This document shows positions 1-12,575 of a DNA stretch of 64,000 nt, piece by piece; within the stretch, counting starts at the first letter, position 1, and each line of letters opens with the position of its first letter. The notes under the pieces were generated by a model. The model worked only from the letters and a program-made list of their open reading frames with translations. It was not told the DNA's origin and did not search any database. This DNA is from Apophysomyces variabilis (lineage: Eukaryota > Mucoromycota > Mucoromycetes > Mucorales > Mucoraceae): assembly GCA_002749535.1 (NCBI GenBank), contig MZZL01000399.1, positions 372,001 through 436,000 on the forward strand. Reading direction: 5' to 3'. Made by a program: the position numbers and the translations under genes.

Positions 1-409
1 TGAGCCAGGATGCGCATCCCCGATGATCCAATGGTTCCACTACGGCAAAAGGAAGCCGCTTAGGAGGTAATTCCGCGCAACGTTGGCGAAGTTGTGACCA
101 CGGGATGTTAGTAGAAGGTACAAAATGACGTGCATGGTACTCGGTGATGGCGCGGAGATCAAGACATAGATGACAACTACTTGCTGATTCCTTCCAAGCA
201 CGTAACTGACGAAACAAGGTGGTCATTTATAAACCGAAAGCGCTTCTTTTTCCCTACTTCGACCGCCACTGAGATAGATTTTCTCTACAGAATTTAAACT
301 TTCAATGTCGGAGGATGACAAAAACTTTTCGGAGACTGCGTCAACCAATTTCCGGATAATGACACAGTCAATTTAGGACACTTTGATACTTTATTCAAAG
401 AACAGTATA

Positions 410-1496
410 ACCATTTACTGATGCTCTCAGCATTTTCTGGAAGTACCCGATAAACTGATGGTCCCATGTTTGACAATCATCCCGAGTGTTGGTGTCGTTG
501 GCAGCAATGACCCTATCCGTCAGATTTTCCCTATGCACTCCTTATTCTCGCTTGACGTGTTGCTTAAACTTGGAAAACATTTCCTCTCAATAGGTTTGAG
601 TAAGAGTGACCATGGTGGGAGGAACACCAGATGGAACCATTTTTCCACCCTTTTTGCTCAAAATCCGTAATGATATCCACTTTTTGTTCCTTGTTCATCA
701 GATACAAGCCGGGTGCTGAAGTAAACATCGTCCAATGGCGAATTGCACGATCTGTGAGGTGACAGTGCTATTAGCAAACACACGAGGATATCTTAGATTT
801 TACTTACTGTGCGTGTGAATGAAATGTACCTTCAAACGTGTCAGAACTTGCGTACTTGACGTTGACCAGCAAGAATGCGAAGCATGGCCAATCAATCAAA
901 CATAGCTTTATAGTGGTCAAGACTGGTTTTTCCTTTGTCATTCTCGCCATATGCAGACGAAAATTCTGACAGAAGTATCTCTGTTCCAATGCCGTCCACC
1001 AAGATTGGGCCACTGCAAATGAACGCTTTTTTCACAAAGCCATACTACGTTTCATGTTGATATGAAAGGCAGATTCATTCACAAAGACACAGTTTTTCGT
1101 AAAGTTCATGCCAGTCCTTCCCCACTTACAAGTCCAATCAACATTATCTTACGAACCCATATACAATGGTCTTGGACACCATGAGCCCCTGTGAATAAAT
1201 GCTTCACTTGCTGGAAGAAGACTGGCAAAAGTTCTCATTGGTGCAATCTAGTACGACCTTTTCTTATGATCCTCATTGAAAAGATGTGGCTGACCAGCAT
1301 ACTGATATTTCTCGAAAATACTATAAGTGTCTCCCTCGTACTGTTCCACCCATCTTTTTGCCCTACAAACGTGGATTCCCAGCTGTTTTGCAGCAGCAGA
1401 AGCGCTCAAACACTTCTCCAACGATAGCTTGAAGAATCTCACTTTATCATGATCTATGTATTGAATGAAATGGCACTTGATCAATGGTTCTCTCAT
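410..1496 (-). pseudogene. Decayed Tc1/mariner (IS630/DDE_3-like) transposase
   Basis: Reading the minus strand from 1496 downward gives the parts of a Tc1/mariner-type transposase in order, with frameshifts and stops between them. A helix-turn-helix-like start (ASAAAKQLGIHVCRAKRWVEQ) lies at 1248-1496. A DDE-core segment with VFVNESAFHINMKRS, where such enzymes normally have an acidic first catalytic position, lies near 1045-1105. A tail resembling the usual basic motif after the last catalytic residue (MFSKFKQHVKRE) lies near 540-575. No full-length frame remains, so it cannot make an active protein. The family call rests on motif recognition; the exact ends and any terminal repeats were not found. 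Confidence 0.6.
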
Positions 1497-1855
1497 TGTA
1501 ACGTCGTTTTCAGCATTTATGCTAACCTATACCAAGGATAGAATGGGGAAATGTCGCGTTGGAGAGTAGTGCTTCCATTAAGAAACATTATGGTAAAATT
1601 GCATAGCAAAGTCGAGTGAAGACGGAACACAGCAAGCTAGTGTACAGGGCCTGCGACAACCTCTGTATGACAAGTGGCTTGTGGCTAAAGCAGCAATTGT
1701 TTGTTTCAGATCCCGGTGAGGTCTCCTTTTTCTTTCCACTTATTTCCCAGTGAAGAGAGGTAAACAAAGGTAAGACAACAAAAACAATGCATGGACTTCT
1801 TGATTTTATATGGAAACCAAGATGAAATAATGCATGTTTCTTTGTAAAGAGAAAA
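1497..1855. other. Intergenic, upstream of the peroxiredoxin gene
   Basis: No coding potential recognised. It holds the end of the transposase relic and the presumed promoter and leader of the peroxiredoxin gene. The last 100 bases are A-rich just before the ATG at 1856. Confidence 0.5.
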
Positions 1856-2691
1856 ATGACACTACGACTAGGCTCGATCGCTCCTGGTAAAAAAAAGACG
1901 CATGATTTTGTACTAGAACTTATTCAGCTTAGACTTCACGGCTCAAACTACCAAGGGAGAAATTCAATTTCATGAGTACATTAAGGATAGTTGGGCTATT
2001 TTATTCTCTCATCCGGCCGATTTCAGTAAGTTTTACATGATCATAACCTGTCATACGGTCTTTCTCTTGTTGACACTTGGAGGGGTGCATTGACAGCCCC
2101 TGTCTGTACGACCGAGCTCGGACTTGTAGCCGCCCTTCAAGACGAATTTGACGCACGCAACGTCAAAGTTATCGGTCTCTCGGCTAATGGACTTGCCGAA
2201 CATCACCAATGGATTGCTGATATTAACGAGGTGAGCAATGTCGATCTCCAGTTCCCTATTATTGCCGATGCAGATCGCAAGATATCCGCTCTCTACGACA
2301 TGTTGGATTATCAGGTACTTGGGAAAAAACCGGCAGACCTTTTCGATAGCTTACATTTGGAATCTTTTGCCTCACACAGGATGCCACCAATGTGGATGAT
2401 AAGGGCATGGCATTGACCATTCGATCCGTCTTTATTATCGATCCGAAGAAAACAATTCGGTTGATCATTGCTTATCCCGCCTCGACCGGAAGAAACTTTG
2501 ATGAAATCTTGCGCGTAGTTGACTCACTTCAATTGGGCGACAAGTACCGAATCACGACACCTGGAAACTGGAAGAAAGGAGACGATGTCATTGTTCATCC
2601 AAGTGTATCGACAGAGGAAGCCAAGGAAATGTTTCCCAAAGGTGTGCGTGTGATCAAGCCTTATTTGCGTATGACACCCTCACCTTTCTAA
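1856..2691 (+). CDS. PRX1: 1-Cys peroxiredoxin (Prx6/PRX1 type)
   Basis: Thiol peroxidase that reduces hydrogen peroxide and organic peroxides. Four exons are inferred: 1856-1886, 1933-2025, 2097-2314 and 2380-2691. The first junctions rebuild a typical start ([10 protein letters not shown] then [16 protein letters not shown]). The third exon begins inside the active site, giving PADFTPVCTTE with the peroxidatic cysteine, and the junction is conserved in phase. The C-terminal half has [17 protein letters not shown] and the long dimerisation tail ([17 protein letters not shown]) typical of the Prx6 class, with no second resolving cysteine in the usual 2-Cys position. About 217 residues, close to the family norm of 220. 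The cell location (cytosol or mitochondrion) cannot be told, as no clear presequence is present. Confidence 0.93.
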
Positions 2692-4761
2692 GAAGATCGA
2701 AAGAAAAACATTACACTTATAAAGTTCTTGATTAACTTAGTATACTTCTTTCCATTCTTCAGCGGTATGATATAATGCCGTCATGCAGTTGCCGCTCGCG
2801 AGTTACCAGACTCTGCAACAGAGTATCAACCTGCTAGAATATCTAAAGCTTCCAAAGACTTGCTCAAACAATATATTTATGATAGTCACTCAGAGGATGA
2901 ACCTCAAAAAACAACGTCAAGTCGATCATGAACTGGGTTCAAGCTCAAGAATTACATAACATTAAGGTCATTTAAAGCATTGCACCCATCTGCAGAAATT
3001 TGAAGGACATGAGGAAATCAATCCAGTCTTCTTCCAGTGCATGCTACATACAGTTACACCTTTACGGTACCATCAACAGATGTCTTTAAGAAAAATCCTT
3101 GGATATTGTATGCCACATCAAGTCTTTATCCGCGTACCATCAGTGGCCTTATCATAGAATCGCACAGCTACGCACACGTATCAGGATAGAAGGGTAAAAA
3201 AAAGCATCTTTTTTATTGAGATGCAAGAGCTTGACAAGCATACAACGAAAAGAAAAATACAAGAAACCAAACAAAGCTATACTGAACTAAGGAAACTAAA
3301 AAAGTGAACTACTAAATGATTATACGACTAAAACTAATGCACTTGGGTAACCATTTTCCTTCGGACAAAGGCGTTTGTTTTGCTCACGGATGCAGGAACG
3401 GACAAACTAGCTCATCGTTAGAGAACAGCCTTAAACAGCACCAAAAGCATCTCACGTCAGCCGCACGAAGGAATAACTACAGCAGCATCAGCAAGACCAC
3501 CATCAGTACCAAGCCCACATGAGCGACTGCCTTCCCAACAGAACACGTTCCCTTTGCATTTTTCTTTTTCAAAGGAAAAGAAAGGAAAAAAGAGAGGTTC
3601 CATTAGGCTCATATGGGTAGGATTGATTCAACGGCTCAAAAAAATCCTCAAAGCCGGGCTTGTGTGGTACAAGTTTTCCCAAACTCCGCGCGATTTCATT
3701 TACAACCTCCCGATAGTGCACCACAAGGACCATAACTTTTTTCTTCGCCAACACATCATTTTGCAGTGAGCGCACATGATATGCAGAAAAAAAAGCGGTC
3801 GTTGAGGGCGCGCACGCTCTGCTTGTAATACCCCCAAGTACACGCGTCTACGTAAAAAGAGGGTGTAGTTTGTAAGCGGGAATAAACACGCCAACCCATA
3901 ACGGTCAGATGAACAGACAGCCAATCGGGGGAGAGGCCAAATAGGGCGGCTCGAAGACCTTTAAGAAAAAAGAGAGAAAAAGAAAACCCAAGTTTTCCCC
4001 TTCTCCTTTTAATCGCGTTTACCATGTGACCCAGATAATCTCAAAAATTTCATTGGTTCAATTTATTAAAAGGTAGATGACGCGCGATAAGGGTTCGCGT
4101 TCGCAGCATGACAGATCAACCCACTTTTACTGCAGCGATGTAGAGCTGCAAGTTACCTTTCCCCCCTTGTTTAAGACAAACAAAAACTGAGACAAGATGG
4201 ATGCCTTTAAACCATGACAAGACTGTTAACAAATGGATAACGAAAAAGGCACTCAATTTTAAAAATTCTTACAACCATTCGCTCATGTTTCAGGGTTTGA
4301 TATGAGTAGGCTTCTTTGTTGCTTCGACTTTGTAAACTATCTTCTCTTTTTATTTTGTTTATCCATGTCAATCAATGATTTGCTTATGCTTTCCTCTGTC
4401 TTTTCAGTTTTTGCGGGGAACAAAGCTCCTTTCTTCATTAAAAAACAATCATGTCTGCACTCCTAACGTTATCAATCTGTTGTTTTTGATTGCATAAAAA
4501 GAAATACAGCGCACTTTGGTCAAAGAGAGCCGTATCGTTGGTTTTTGGTCTTTCTTTCCCTCTTCATCTCCGCTCTGTCTAAGTGACTCTTCAAACTCCG
4601 TACCGACATTGAATGTGCATGAATCATATCCAATTGCTTCTGAAAGGTTACATCATCTTAACGAATCATGAATAAAAACATTTTTATGCAGCCGTGCAAT
4701 TAACTCTTTATCACCTATTCTTTTCTCTTTTCAACTTCTATTGGCTATATCATATATCACA
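2692..4761. other. Long AT-rich intergenic region
   Basis: No gene could be supported. Short open frames on both strands between 3300 and 4025 lack recognisable domains. One minus-strand frame near 3475-3540 ends in a hydrophobic run (HVGLVLMVVLLMLL) that could be a membrane or GPI-type tail, but no upstream exon could be joined to it. A pyrimidine-rich stretch at 4715-4745 precedes the small gene at 4762. Confidence 0.4.
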
Positions 4762-4956
4762 ATGGATATGGGACAGATGAAATATCCCCATGGCTCGAAA
4801 AAGCCCGAAAAAAGTGTTGGAGGTCATGGTCCATTCCAAGTAGGCGATTACGACAAACCTAAACATGAGCATGCGCAACATCTGAAGGAAAGGCTCAAAG
4901 AGCACACATCCAAAGCCACCGGCAGCGACAAACAAGGAGAATCGGCAAACAAATAA
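4762..4956 (+). CDS. Small hydrophilic protein, function unknown
   Basis: A 64-residue uninterrupted frame. It opens MDMGQMKYPHGSKKPEK, is rich in Lys, His, Gly and Glu, and has no membrane segment or signal peptide. The ATG at 4762 is preferred because a pyrimidine-rich leader ends just before it; there is no in-frame ATG upstream. It sits tail to tail with the FKBP gene, whose stop is about 95 bases away. I do not recognise a family. Length and composition suit a small stress-type or nuclear protein, but that is a guess, and it may be a chance frame. Confidence 0.45.
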   Translation: MDMGQMKYPHGSKKPEKSVGGHGPFQVGDYDKPKHEHAQHLKERLKEHTSKATGSDKQGESANK

Positions 4957-5049
4957 TAAAAACATATCACAGTACTAGATAAAACGAAATTGGTTACTTT
5001 CTTTGACATTTAATATTTGTACTGGTGCTTCGTTTTGGGTCATTGAGCC

Positions 5050-6082
5050 CTATTTCTTGGGAGCATCTTCCTTTGAAACATCTTCCTTTTCGGATGATTT
5101 CTCTTTTGGAGTGTCTTTTTTCTCCGTCTTGGATTTGTCTTGAGTTCCGGAAAGAGAGTAAGCCACCGCAAACAAGGTCAGAACCACAACGATGGAAGTG
5201 ATGAACAAAGGCGATTTGAAGCTGATAAAAGACAATGAATAAATGCTCCCTTCGTACCATTCTTCCTTTAGGATGATCAATGGTCACTTACTCGATGTAC
5301 TGGCTCGGATCAAATCCGGTTGCCTTTTCTGTAAAATCAAATTCATGTTGACCTTCCTTGATATCGACCAGTTCAACATCGAACACCAACGTCGCTCCAC
5401 CAGGGATGACACCACCTGCGCCCTGATCACCATAACCTGGAAGAAACAAAAAAAACACGGTAAGAGAATGGTTCTGTTTTGCTTTTTCTTTTCTGGTCTT
5501 ACCCAAATGAGGAGGAATGGTCAATCGACGCTTCTCACCAATGCACATGCTAGTGATAAAATGGATAGATGTCCGTTACATTGAGCTTTTGTTGTGTTTT
5601 CCTTCTTTTTCCCTGCTATGAGCTAACTAAACAACAACCTACTTTTTTAATCCAAGATCCCAGCCTTTAATGACACGTCCAGTACCCAAAGTGAATTCAA
5701 GAGGTTGGTTACGATCAAGGCTGCTGTCGAATTTGGTGTCGGTTCCGAACAATGTGCCGGTGTAATGCATAGAAAGAAGATCGCTATTTGTTTTCGTAGC
5801 GTTCAGGTAAGTTGAACCGTATACGCGCGGTTATGTTCATTGAGAGCATTTTTTCTCTTACCCATCGCGCGAACGTTTAGTACATTGTTCAGGAGGAACG
5901 CGTTTCTTAATGCCTATATAAAAGGAAATCAGAAAGGTGTAAGCACCATGAGCGTAAAGAGCAGAAAGTTTTCAGTGAGAAGTTTTCTTACCAATTTGTA
6001 AGTCTTTGGGTGGTTCTCTTAAAGCTTGTACACTCAAGGTACATAAGACGATTAGGAATACAAAGAGACGAATGGATGGCAT
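5050..6082 (-). CDS. ER-type FKBP peptidyl-prolyl isomerase with C-terminal membrane anchor
   Basis: Catalyses proline cis-trans isomerisation in the secretory pathway. Six exons on the minus strand are inferred. Exon 1 (6082-5992) encodes a signal peptide ([20 protein letters not shown]). The FKBP domain follows: [55 protein letters not shown] and VFDVELVDI, including the usual substrate- and FK506-contact residues (Tyr of HYTG, Trp of GWD, Tyr of LGYG). The final exon adds a transmembrane helix ([20 protein letters not shown]) and a Lys/Glu/Ser-rich tail ending in DAPKK. Simple FKBP2 proteins end after the domain with an ER-retention signal. Here an anchor replaces it, and the terminal KK may act in retrieval (inference). 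Confidence 0.9.
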
Positions 6083-6808
6083 GGTTTCCGAAGAGAACGA
6101 GTAAAGCAGAAAAGGAGAGAAAGAGAGAGCACAGCGAGGGTTGTGATGGCCAAAGCTGATTGGAGCAGAGCTTATTTCTATCCTGCGGCGCTATTTTTTT
6201 CTGACACGCACCATAAGCCTGCCACGTTGCCTGACCTTCTCTCCCCTGTCTCTTTCTCCTCTCCCTTGTCCCTTTCTTGCTTTTATTGCTCTTCTCCACC
6301 CCCACTCCATAGAATGTTCTATACGAAATAGAAATGACAGCATTGAGAAAAAGAAAACACACAGCAAAGAACTCATTTCTTGTTCTAACCATAAGGGTCT
6401 TTGTGTGCCTCTCTTATGTGGACTTACCTATGCTTCTTGTTCTTCTTTCTCTCTATTTCCTATAACTGAGACTAAGAATAAAAGAATGATAGATTGAAAC
6501 AAAGAAATAAAAAAACCTGTAATAGATGCTATATGACTTCATCTTGTCTTCTTTTTCCATTTGCTAATATGCAATGCGGTCGGATAGAAATCAGAATTAA
6601 GGAAATGAATGCAAAAAGCTAAAAAAAAAAAAAGAGTTTATTCATGTGATGGGAAAAATAAAGATGTGAGGGCTACATAGATAGGTAATGGTTCGGCTAT
6701 TTACATGAGACTATATTATATAGATGAAATGGTTTACTATACAAGAGAACAAGGACGAATAGAAGCAGGGAGAAGAGAGAGCGAGAAAGAGAGAAGCAAG
6801 GCATTCAC
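6083..6808. other. Intergenic region between FKBP and cyclin genes
   Basis: Promoter side of the FKBP gene and 3' side of the cyclin gene. It holds GA/CT-rich tracts (6090-6135, 6230-6300, 6775-6800) and a poly-A run at 6618-6632. No gene is seen. Confidence 0.5.
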
Positions 6809-7465
6809 TTAGAGGGATAGGTCGACACGATGTTTTAGTACGAAATCGCTGACATCTTGGTCATCCACCCAACATCGGTACTGGATCAGTTTAAGAAAGG
6901 CACGTTCCAATTGATTGATATCTTCTACTGTATACAGGCCGCCACACATGTCGCATAATCGTCGGTTGGTCAATTGGCTGTGGCAATACACATTGGCGGA
7001 GTGAAAAGAATAGTAGTGTGACCAAGTGGAAGGCACGGAAGACAAGAGCCATTGGTTGGGATTGGAGGAGGGACACCAAGTTGTATCACGTAGCATTTTG
7101 CTAGCAAGCAAAATCGAGGCAAGGAATAATCGATGACAGGTATCTTATAGATAAATTAAACGTTAATGGGATATATCACTTGGAATCTTTTGCCATTTAC
7201 CATAACCACCTACTGCATTTTTAGGTAAGGCTTCTTTTGCTCGATTTAAATAAATGAGGGCCACCAGCGCGGTGCGGACATTGATGCCGGCATGAAATGT
7301 GATTTTCTGGATGAAATAGACCAATTCCGGCATTGGATAAGGACCGACAGGTCGTTGGCATCGACGAGAAGCGACAGGAGGGATCAGATCAAAGACGGTC
7401 ATAGCCATGAAATCTATAGAAACGCTTGCGGTTGTTAGGGCCCAAGAAGGCGATTTTTTTGTCAT
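6809..7465 (-). CDS. Pcl/PHO80-type cyclin
   Basis: Regulatory subunit of a cyclin-dependent kinase. Two exons on the minus strand join at a GT-AG intron whose phase gives the continuous cyclin-box sequence NAVGGYDTCHRLFLAS. Exon 1 has the N-terminal cyclin helices (MPELVYFIQKITFHAGIN and ALVALIYLNRAKEALP). Exon 2 has ASILLASKMLRDTTW and EDINQLERAFLKLIQY, the hallmark pattern of Pho85-type cyclins. The start is uncertain: 7465 gives a longer N-terminus, while the ATG at 7408 (MAMTVFDLIPP) is equally plausible. The protein is short (about 180-200 residues) and ends soon after the cyclin fold. The partner kinase is not in this window. Confidence 0.82.
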
Positions 7466-9384
7466 TCATTCTTTTTCTTTTCATGTAGGGGTGGGGAGTG
7501 GATTAAGGGTATGGGATGGCGCACCAATGAGAACGGATGGTAATGGTCGTATGGTTGGTACCGTTGCTCGTTTGATTTGGTTATGCGTAAGATGTGTATT
7601 GGAAGTATGAATCATGTCGTTCGTGCGTGTATGTATGTAGAGCTAGAGAGCGTGTAGAAAAGAAAGAGAGAGAGAGAGAGAGAGAAGTAATAGGGAAAAG
7701 GGAAGGTTGGTTTTATTTATTTTCTTCTCATTTTATTGTTTTATGGGAGCTCGGTGAGTTCAACGAACAGTTTCCCCTCTCTTTCTTTACTTCTCCCCCC
7801 AAAACTATATCCTCCTTTTCGGCCTTTGCCTATTTTTCTTTGTTGTTTTTGTTTCTATTCACTAGGTCGGACTCGGTTCCGAAGAGACGAAAAATAATAA
7901 TAATAGCAGCAAAAAAGAACAATAAGCTATATGCTCTTTTCATGTTATGAAAGAGATTAAAAAAGCATTTTTGTCATTATCACTTCTATTTTGCTGAGTG
8001 CTTCCCCCCCTTTATGCTTTCTTCGTCTGTATCTCTATCGTGCGGTTTTTTGCTCCATCTTGACAAGGCATATTTTTTTTATATTTTGATACGGTAATAG
8101 GGTTGGATCATTTTGGTAAATTCCGTCAATCCGAGTGGTTCCATTCTATCCGAGTATCACAAGGAAAATGACTTGGTGCAGCCACCAAACTAGGCTAAAC
8201 AAAAAAACAAATTGGTTTTATTCATGACACTGACATAGCCTCCAACATAAGTCCGTTATGATCATGTGTGTATATCATCTTCATGTATCTTTCTGTCCAA
8301 AGAAGTGTTCGGCATGGCTACTTTTAGTAAAAAAAAAAAAGAGAAGGTGATAATAAACAATACTTTATCTTTACGCATTCAGCGCAAGAAAAGAAAAAAT
8401 AAAAGGGTCAAGTGCAACTTCAGTCTATTCCCATAGGCTAAAATGAACACACCATAAAAGACCAAGGCAAAGAACAAAGGCAAATAAGGAAAATATGCAT
8501 CCAATAGAAAACAAAGATCCATAGAAAAAGAGGATAGGATGATCAGCAACCTACAGGGCTGTTTAATAAAAAGAAAAAAGGAATGAATGACCCTCATTTT
8601 ACGCAACAGCTGATGACATGCAGCATTTGCTCAATAGACTGGAAAATTGCTCTTTATTAATTCTCTGTTACTATCCTTCTTGTGATTGCTATCATTATGT
8701 TCCTTATATCGGCGCAGCAGAAGCAAGACGAGTTCTGGCTACGCCCTTTTTTACCCGTTTTATGAAAATGCGGTCTCATGGCCAAACTTATCACAAACCT
8801 TATCCCAGTTGCCTCTCTTTTTCGCTTTTGTGTCTAGGCTCGCTTATTCAAATGATATTAGATAGTATCAAATAGCCACATTCATCTTCGACCTTTTTTC
8901 TTAACCATCCTAACCGATTTCAGGGATGAGGCCTGTTTAGCAAAGTGATAAACCCCTTCCAATGCTTCCCCTTTAACCCCTTTGAGCATGCGTTTATAAA
9001 GAAAAGAAAAAACTTGTTCCTCGGTTGATAGCTTGCTACCCTCGGTAAATCCGTTCCGTTCTTTCGGTTGATAGGGGCTAATATCCCTACCATGCTATGA
9101 TAAAAGAAACGCATTGAATAAAAATGCGTTTAGAAAATATAGAATATATAAATCAATCCTATGTAATAATTGATTTACGTTTTATCTTATCGACCAAGAA
9201 ATTTTAATTACATTAATTATCGTAATTGTATATTGATTGAAATAATAAGATTACATTTTTTACATTTGTGGCAGTCTGGAAAAAAAAAACAAAGAAAGAA
9301 AAAATAACCTTTGTCATGGTCAAACCATGATGGCGTAAATGCGGTCATGTGCACACTACGCTAAAAGGAAAAAATGTACAAAAA
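7466..9384. other. Intergenic region, AT-rich, with simple repeats
   Basis: About 1.9 kb without a supported gene. It contains a GA microsatellite at about 7663-7686, T-rich tracts, a poly-A run near 8328-8342 and an AT-only stretch around 9120-9260. Open frames at 8379-8606 (minus) and 8618-8875 (plus) have no family features and look like chance frames. Confidence 0.45.
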
Positions 9385-12202
9385 TTATTCAGATGCTACA
9401 TCATGGCAGCTGCGGGTTCGATTGGTGCTACTCAGACTACCGCTGCCACTGCTGCTTAGAATGCTACTGTTACTTTTAGTGATGCTTTTGACGTCTCCCA
9501 CCATAACCCCGGTGACTTTCGTCTCTTTCATTTCATGTTGTTCGTATTTATCCATGGATATCTCGCTTTCTTCTTCCTCTTCTTCATCATCCTTCTCCTC
9601 TTCTCCTTCTTCTTCCTCACGATGATCCTCATGACTTACACCAGAAGCTCTTCCTGTCGTAACTGGACCCGTAATAAACCCTCCCATCTCAAGTTGACCC
9701 ATAGAAGGAGGATTCCGTGCTAATCGCTCCCGCTTGTCTCTATATCGTATCTGTTCCAAATGCAATAACGCCTCAGCAGCGGTAGCCGGATGATGTGCTC
9801 CAGGCCGTTGATCCAGCAAAGCACCGCTGAATAACAGATTGATCTCTTCCAATGAACGACCCTAAAGAAACAACACGTTCAATTTCCACTTTTTGTTTCA
9901 CTGTTTTTCTCTACTACCCTTGTTTCCGGAAAGTACATCTGAACGATCCATGCCATCAGAAAACAAAGACTTCCAAAAACAATATAGGTTCCATAACTTA
10001 TATGGTAAAACATCACTGGGGAAATCAGGGTAACAAAGACATTGAAAAGATAGCTCGACGATGTTGTGACACCCATGGCATTGGCTCGTAGAAGCTGTGG
10101 ATAGATCTCGGCAGGATACAACCAACCAACCGGGCCCCTAGAGATTTAAAGCATTAGCAAAAATGAAATATTCTCCTTGTAGTAATCAGAATATTTCGTT
10201 CTTACCAGCTCAAGGCAAAAAACGTCAAAAAGATACACAACAGAACAAGTACAGCATACGTTGCCGCAGTGTTCGTAATAAGCGACTCTTGGTTAAAGGT
10301 ATTGATGATCGATGGGTCTTCTTTTCCGTGATAGACACCGAGAACAGCGGAAATTGCAAACATACAAACAGCCATACAAGTTGCGCCAATCGTTAAAATT
10401 CGACGACGGTCCCATCGGTCAACCTAAGGGATTTCTTTTTAAGGGAAACTGACGTACCATAACGAACACGTGTGCTCCTGCAGAAAGATCAAGAAAACTT
10501 ACGAAGAAATAGACCGGTATAGATGCTAAGAAGTTCACAGTGCCACCTATACCGTTACCTATCATCGCAGAATCGATAGCTTGAAAACCCGCCGATTCCA
10601 AAATGTGAGGCAAGTAGAACCTAGTAATCACCAAAGAAATAATGATAATGAAAAAGGGACGGTTAAGTACATGTAGTAAGTAGAAAAGGTCTACTAAAGA
10701 AAATACATACAAAAGCGCATTCATGCCTGTCAGTTGTGTAAATGTGTGCGCAGTGATGCCCAGCATCGTTCGTCTGCGATTATTTTCCGTGCCTTTCTTT
10801 AACAACGTAGTAAAGGTTTTTGGGCAGATACGTTTGTCGAAATTAACATCTTGTACAATGCCTGTATATTCCATCTGAACATCCATATTTGGCTCACGAT
10901 GACAACTACGTAACTTGGTGAGAATACGCAGCGCTTCGTCATACCGCTCTCGGTAAATTAGCCAACGCGGACTAAAACGAATAAATACAAAGGATTGATA
11001 TGAGTAATCACATGCAGAAATAATAACCATCTTACCTCTCCGGAATCAGTGACAGTCCAATCAACATAATCCCTCCAGGAATCATTTGGACACCCATAGG
11101 TACTCTATTTCAAAAACATGAGTGGTCCATTTCTTTCTTTCAAAATTCAACTATGCCATCATTCCTACTTGCCTCCAAGCCATACTACCATCTAGATTAA
11201 GTGTGCCATAGCCAACCCAGAAGGCAATACAGAAGCCCATAGTGACACCAATCTGGTACATCGTAATCATTTGACCACGGTTGTTTGGCAGAGATATTTC
11301 GCTTTGATCTATTTCAATATCAGATCGACGATTTGTGAGCTCCTTGACATATCCCTCGTGGGCATAAAACACAAAAAGCCAAAGAAAGGTCTTACAGAGT
11401 GGTATAAGCATGCTATAGATCCTGTATTCAGAATGCCCACCTCCCAATTAGTCTTCATTCACTGAGTCGGAACTTTCCGTATAATACTCTTTTCTTGTCT
11501 TACCCAGAAGCAACCCCCGCGAGGATTCTGCCTATGAGAAACATAGCAGAATTGACGCTAGTCACCATCAGCAATGTTCCGACGACATGGATAATGGTTG
11601 CTATGTAGAACACTGGTTTTCTTCCCAAACCGTCAACCACAAATCCTGCCAGCTAGGTTAGGGAAAAAGAAAAAACAAAAAAAAAAAAAGAAAGATCTTG
11701 GATGAGTAACTTGTCTTCTAATCACAAAGCAAGTGATATCTACCAGTGAAGCGAAAAAGGAAGAGGCAAGAGATACAGAGATCATGGCGAGCGAAATGGG
11801 ATCTTCAGGACGTACAATGCCAAATTCTTCTCGAAAAGATGGGATGACTAGACATGTTGTGATAATGCCGGTGTCGTAACTGGTAGTTGCATAAATAGCT
11901 TGGGTCACTCTCCACTTTTCTTTTTATTAGCGTATCCCTTACCCGTACTAAATTTCGATTCACACGGTCATTCAAAGGACAACAAGTTGGCAAGAATATA
12001 TGAAATTTTTCTTTTTTATCAGTTCTCCATCGTGATATCCTCTTTTATCCCTCATTTACCATCAAACCACCGAGGGATACAAAGCTACAGAAGGAAAAGA
12101 AAAGAATGATCCAATGGATATGTTGGGATACTAGAAGAAAAGAGGATACTACCTGCATATCCAATGAAGTCGCAGCTTAGGTGGTATCCTAATGTTCCAC
12201 AT
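9385..12202 (-). CDS. MFS sugar transporter (sugar porter family)
   Basis: Twelve-helix proton-linked or facilitative sugar carrier of the plasma membrane. Minus strand, many short exons. Start at 12202: exon 12202-12153 reads MWNIRIPPKLRLHWIC. Then come exon 12084-12060 (FVSLGGLM), a 5-nt exon 11947-11943 and an exon starting at 11879; together they give SLGGLMYGYDTGIITT, the family's first-helix motif. Further family motifs are LGRKPVFYIA, YQSEISLPNNRGQM, ESPRWLIYRERYDEAL (with a short junction ambiguity), FTQLTGMNAL, VDRWDRRRIL, WGPVGWLYPAEIYP and FPETRGRSLEEINLLF. The cytoplasmic C-terminus is unusually long (about 150 residues) with a Glu/Ser-rich stretch near 9550-9640. The substrate cannot be read from the sequence; hexose is likely. 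Confidence 0.92.
11943..11947 (-). other. Candidate 5-nt microexon of the sugar transporter
   Basis: Reading the minus strand, the five bases TACGG lie between an acceptor (AATTTAG) and a donor (GTAAGG). They supply Tyr and two bases of Gly. Without them the frame from the SLGGLM exon does not join the TYDTGIIT exon, and the near-invariant G-Y-D motif cannot be made. Flanking introns would be 112 and 63 nt, both GT-AG. The join rests on frame and motif logic alone. Confidence 0.65.
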
Positions 12203-12544
12203 AGAGCCACAATGCCAATGTTTGATTCAGTTAATTTGATCGGGGGTTTGAAAGAGAATGGATTAAAGTATGAGGTGGAAGAGAAGCGAAGAGGACCACC
12301 AATGGGAGGTTTTTTTTTTTGGTTGTGTTGGCTGTAAGGAACAATGGCGAGTGAAATACTGTTTGTGTGTGGAAAACTGACCACACCTCTCGATGGTGGA
12401 GGAGGAAGTAATGCTGAGCAAAGGTAGTAGTTTCGCAATGGCTAAAGATGGAAGGAGGGAAAAGAGAGAAAAGAAAGAAATGAGACGCAAAGCAAAAAAA
12501 AATTTTAGTAGATGATAAGAAAAGACATGGTTTTGTGTGTGCGC

Positions 12545-12575
<31 letters not shown>

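Noticed and set aside
3316..4025. Open frames on both strands, including a minus-strand frame ending in a hydrophobic tail
   Set aside because: No domain, no start context, and no consistent exon joins; composition is like the surrounding non-coding DNA.
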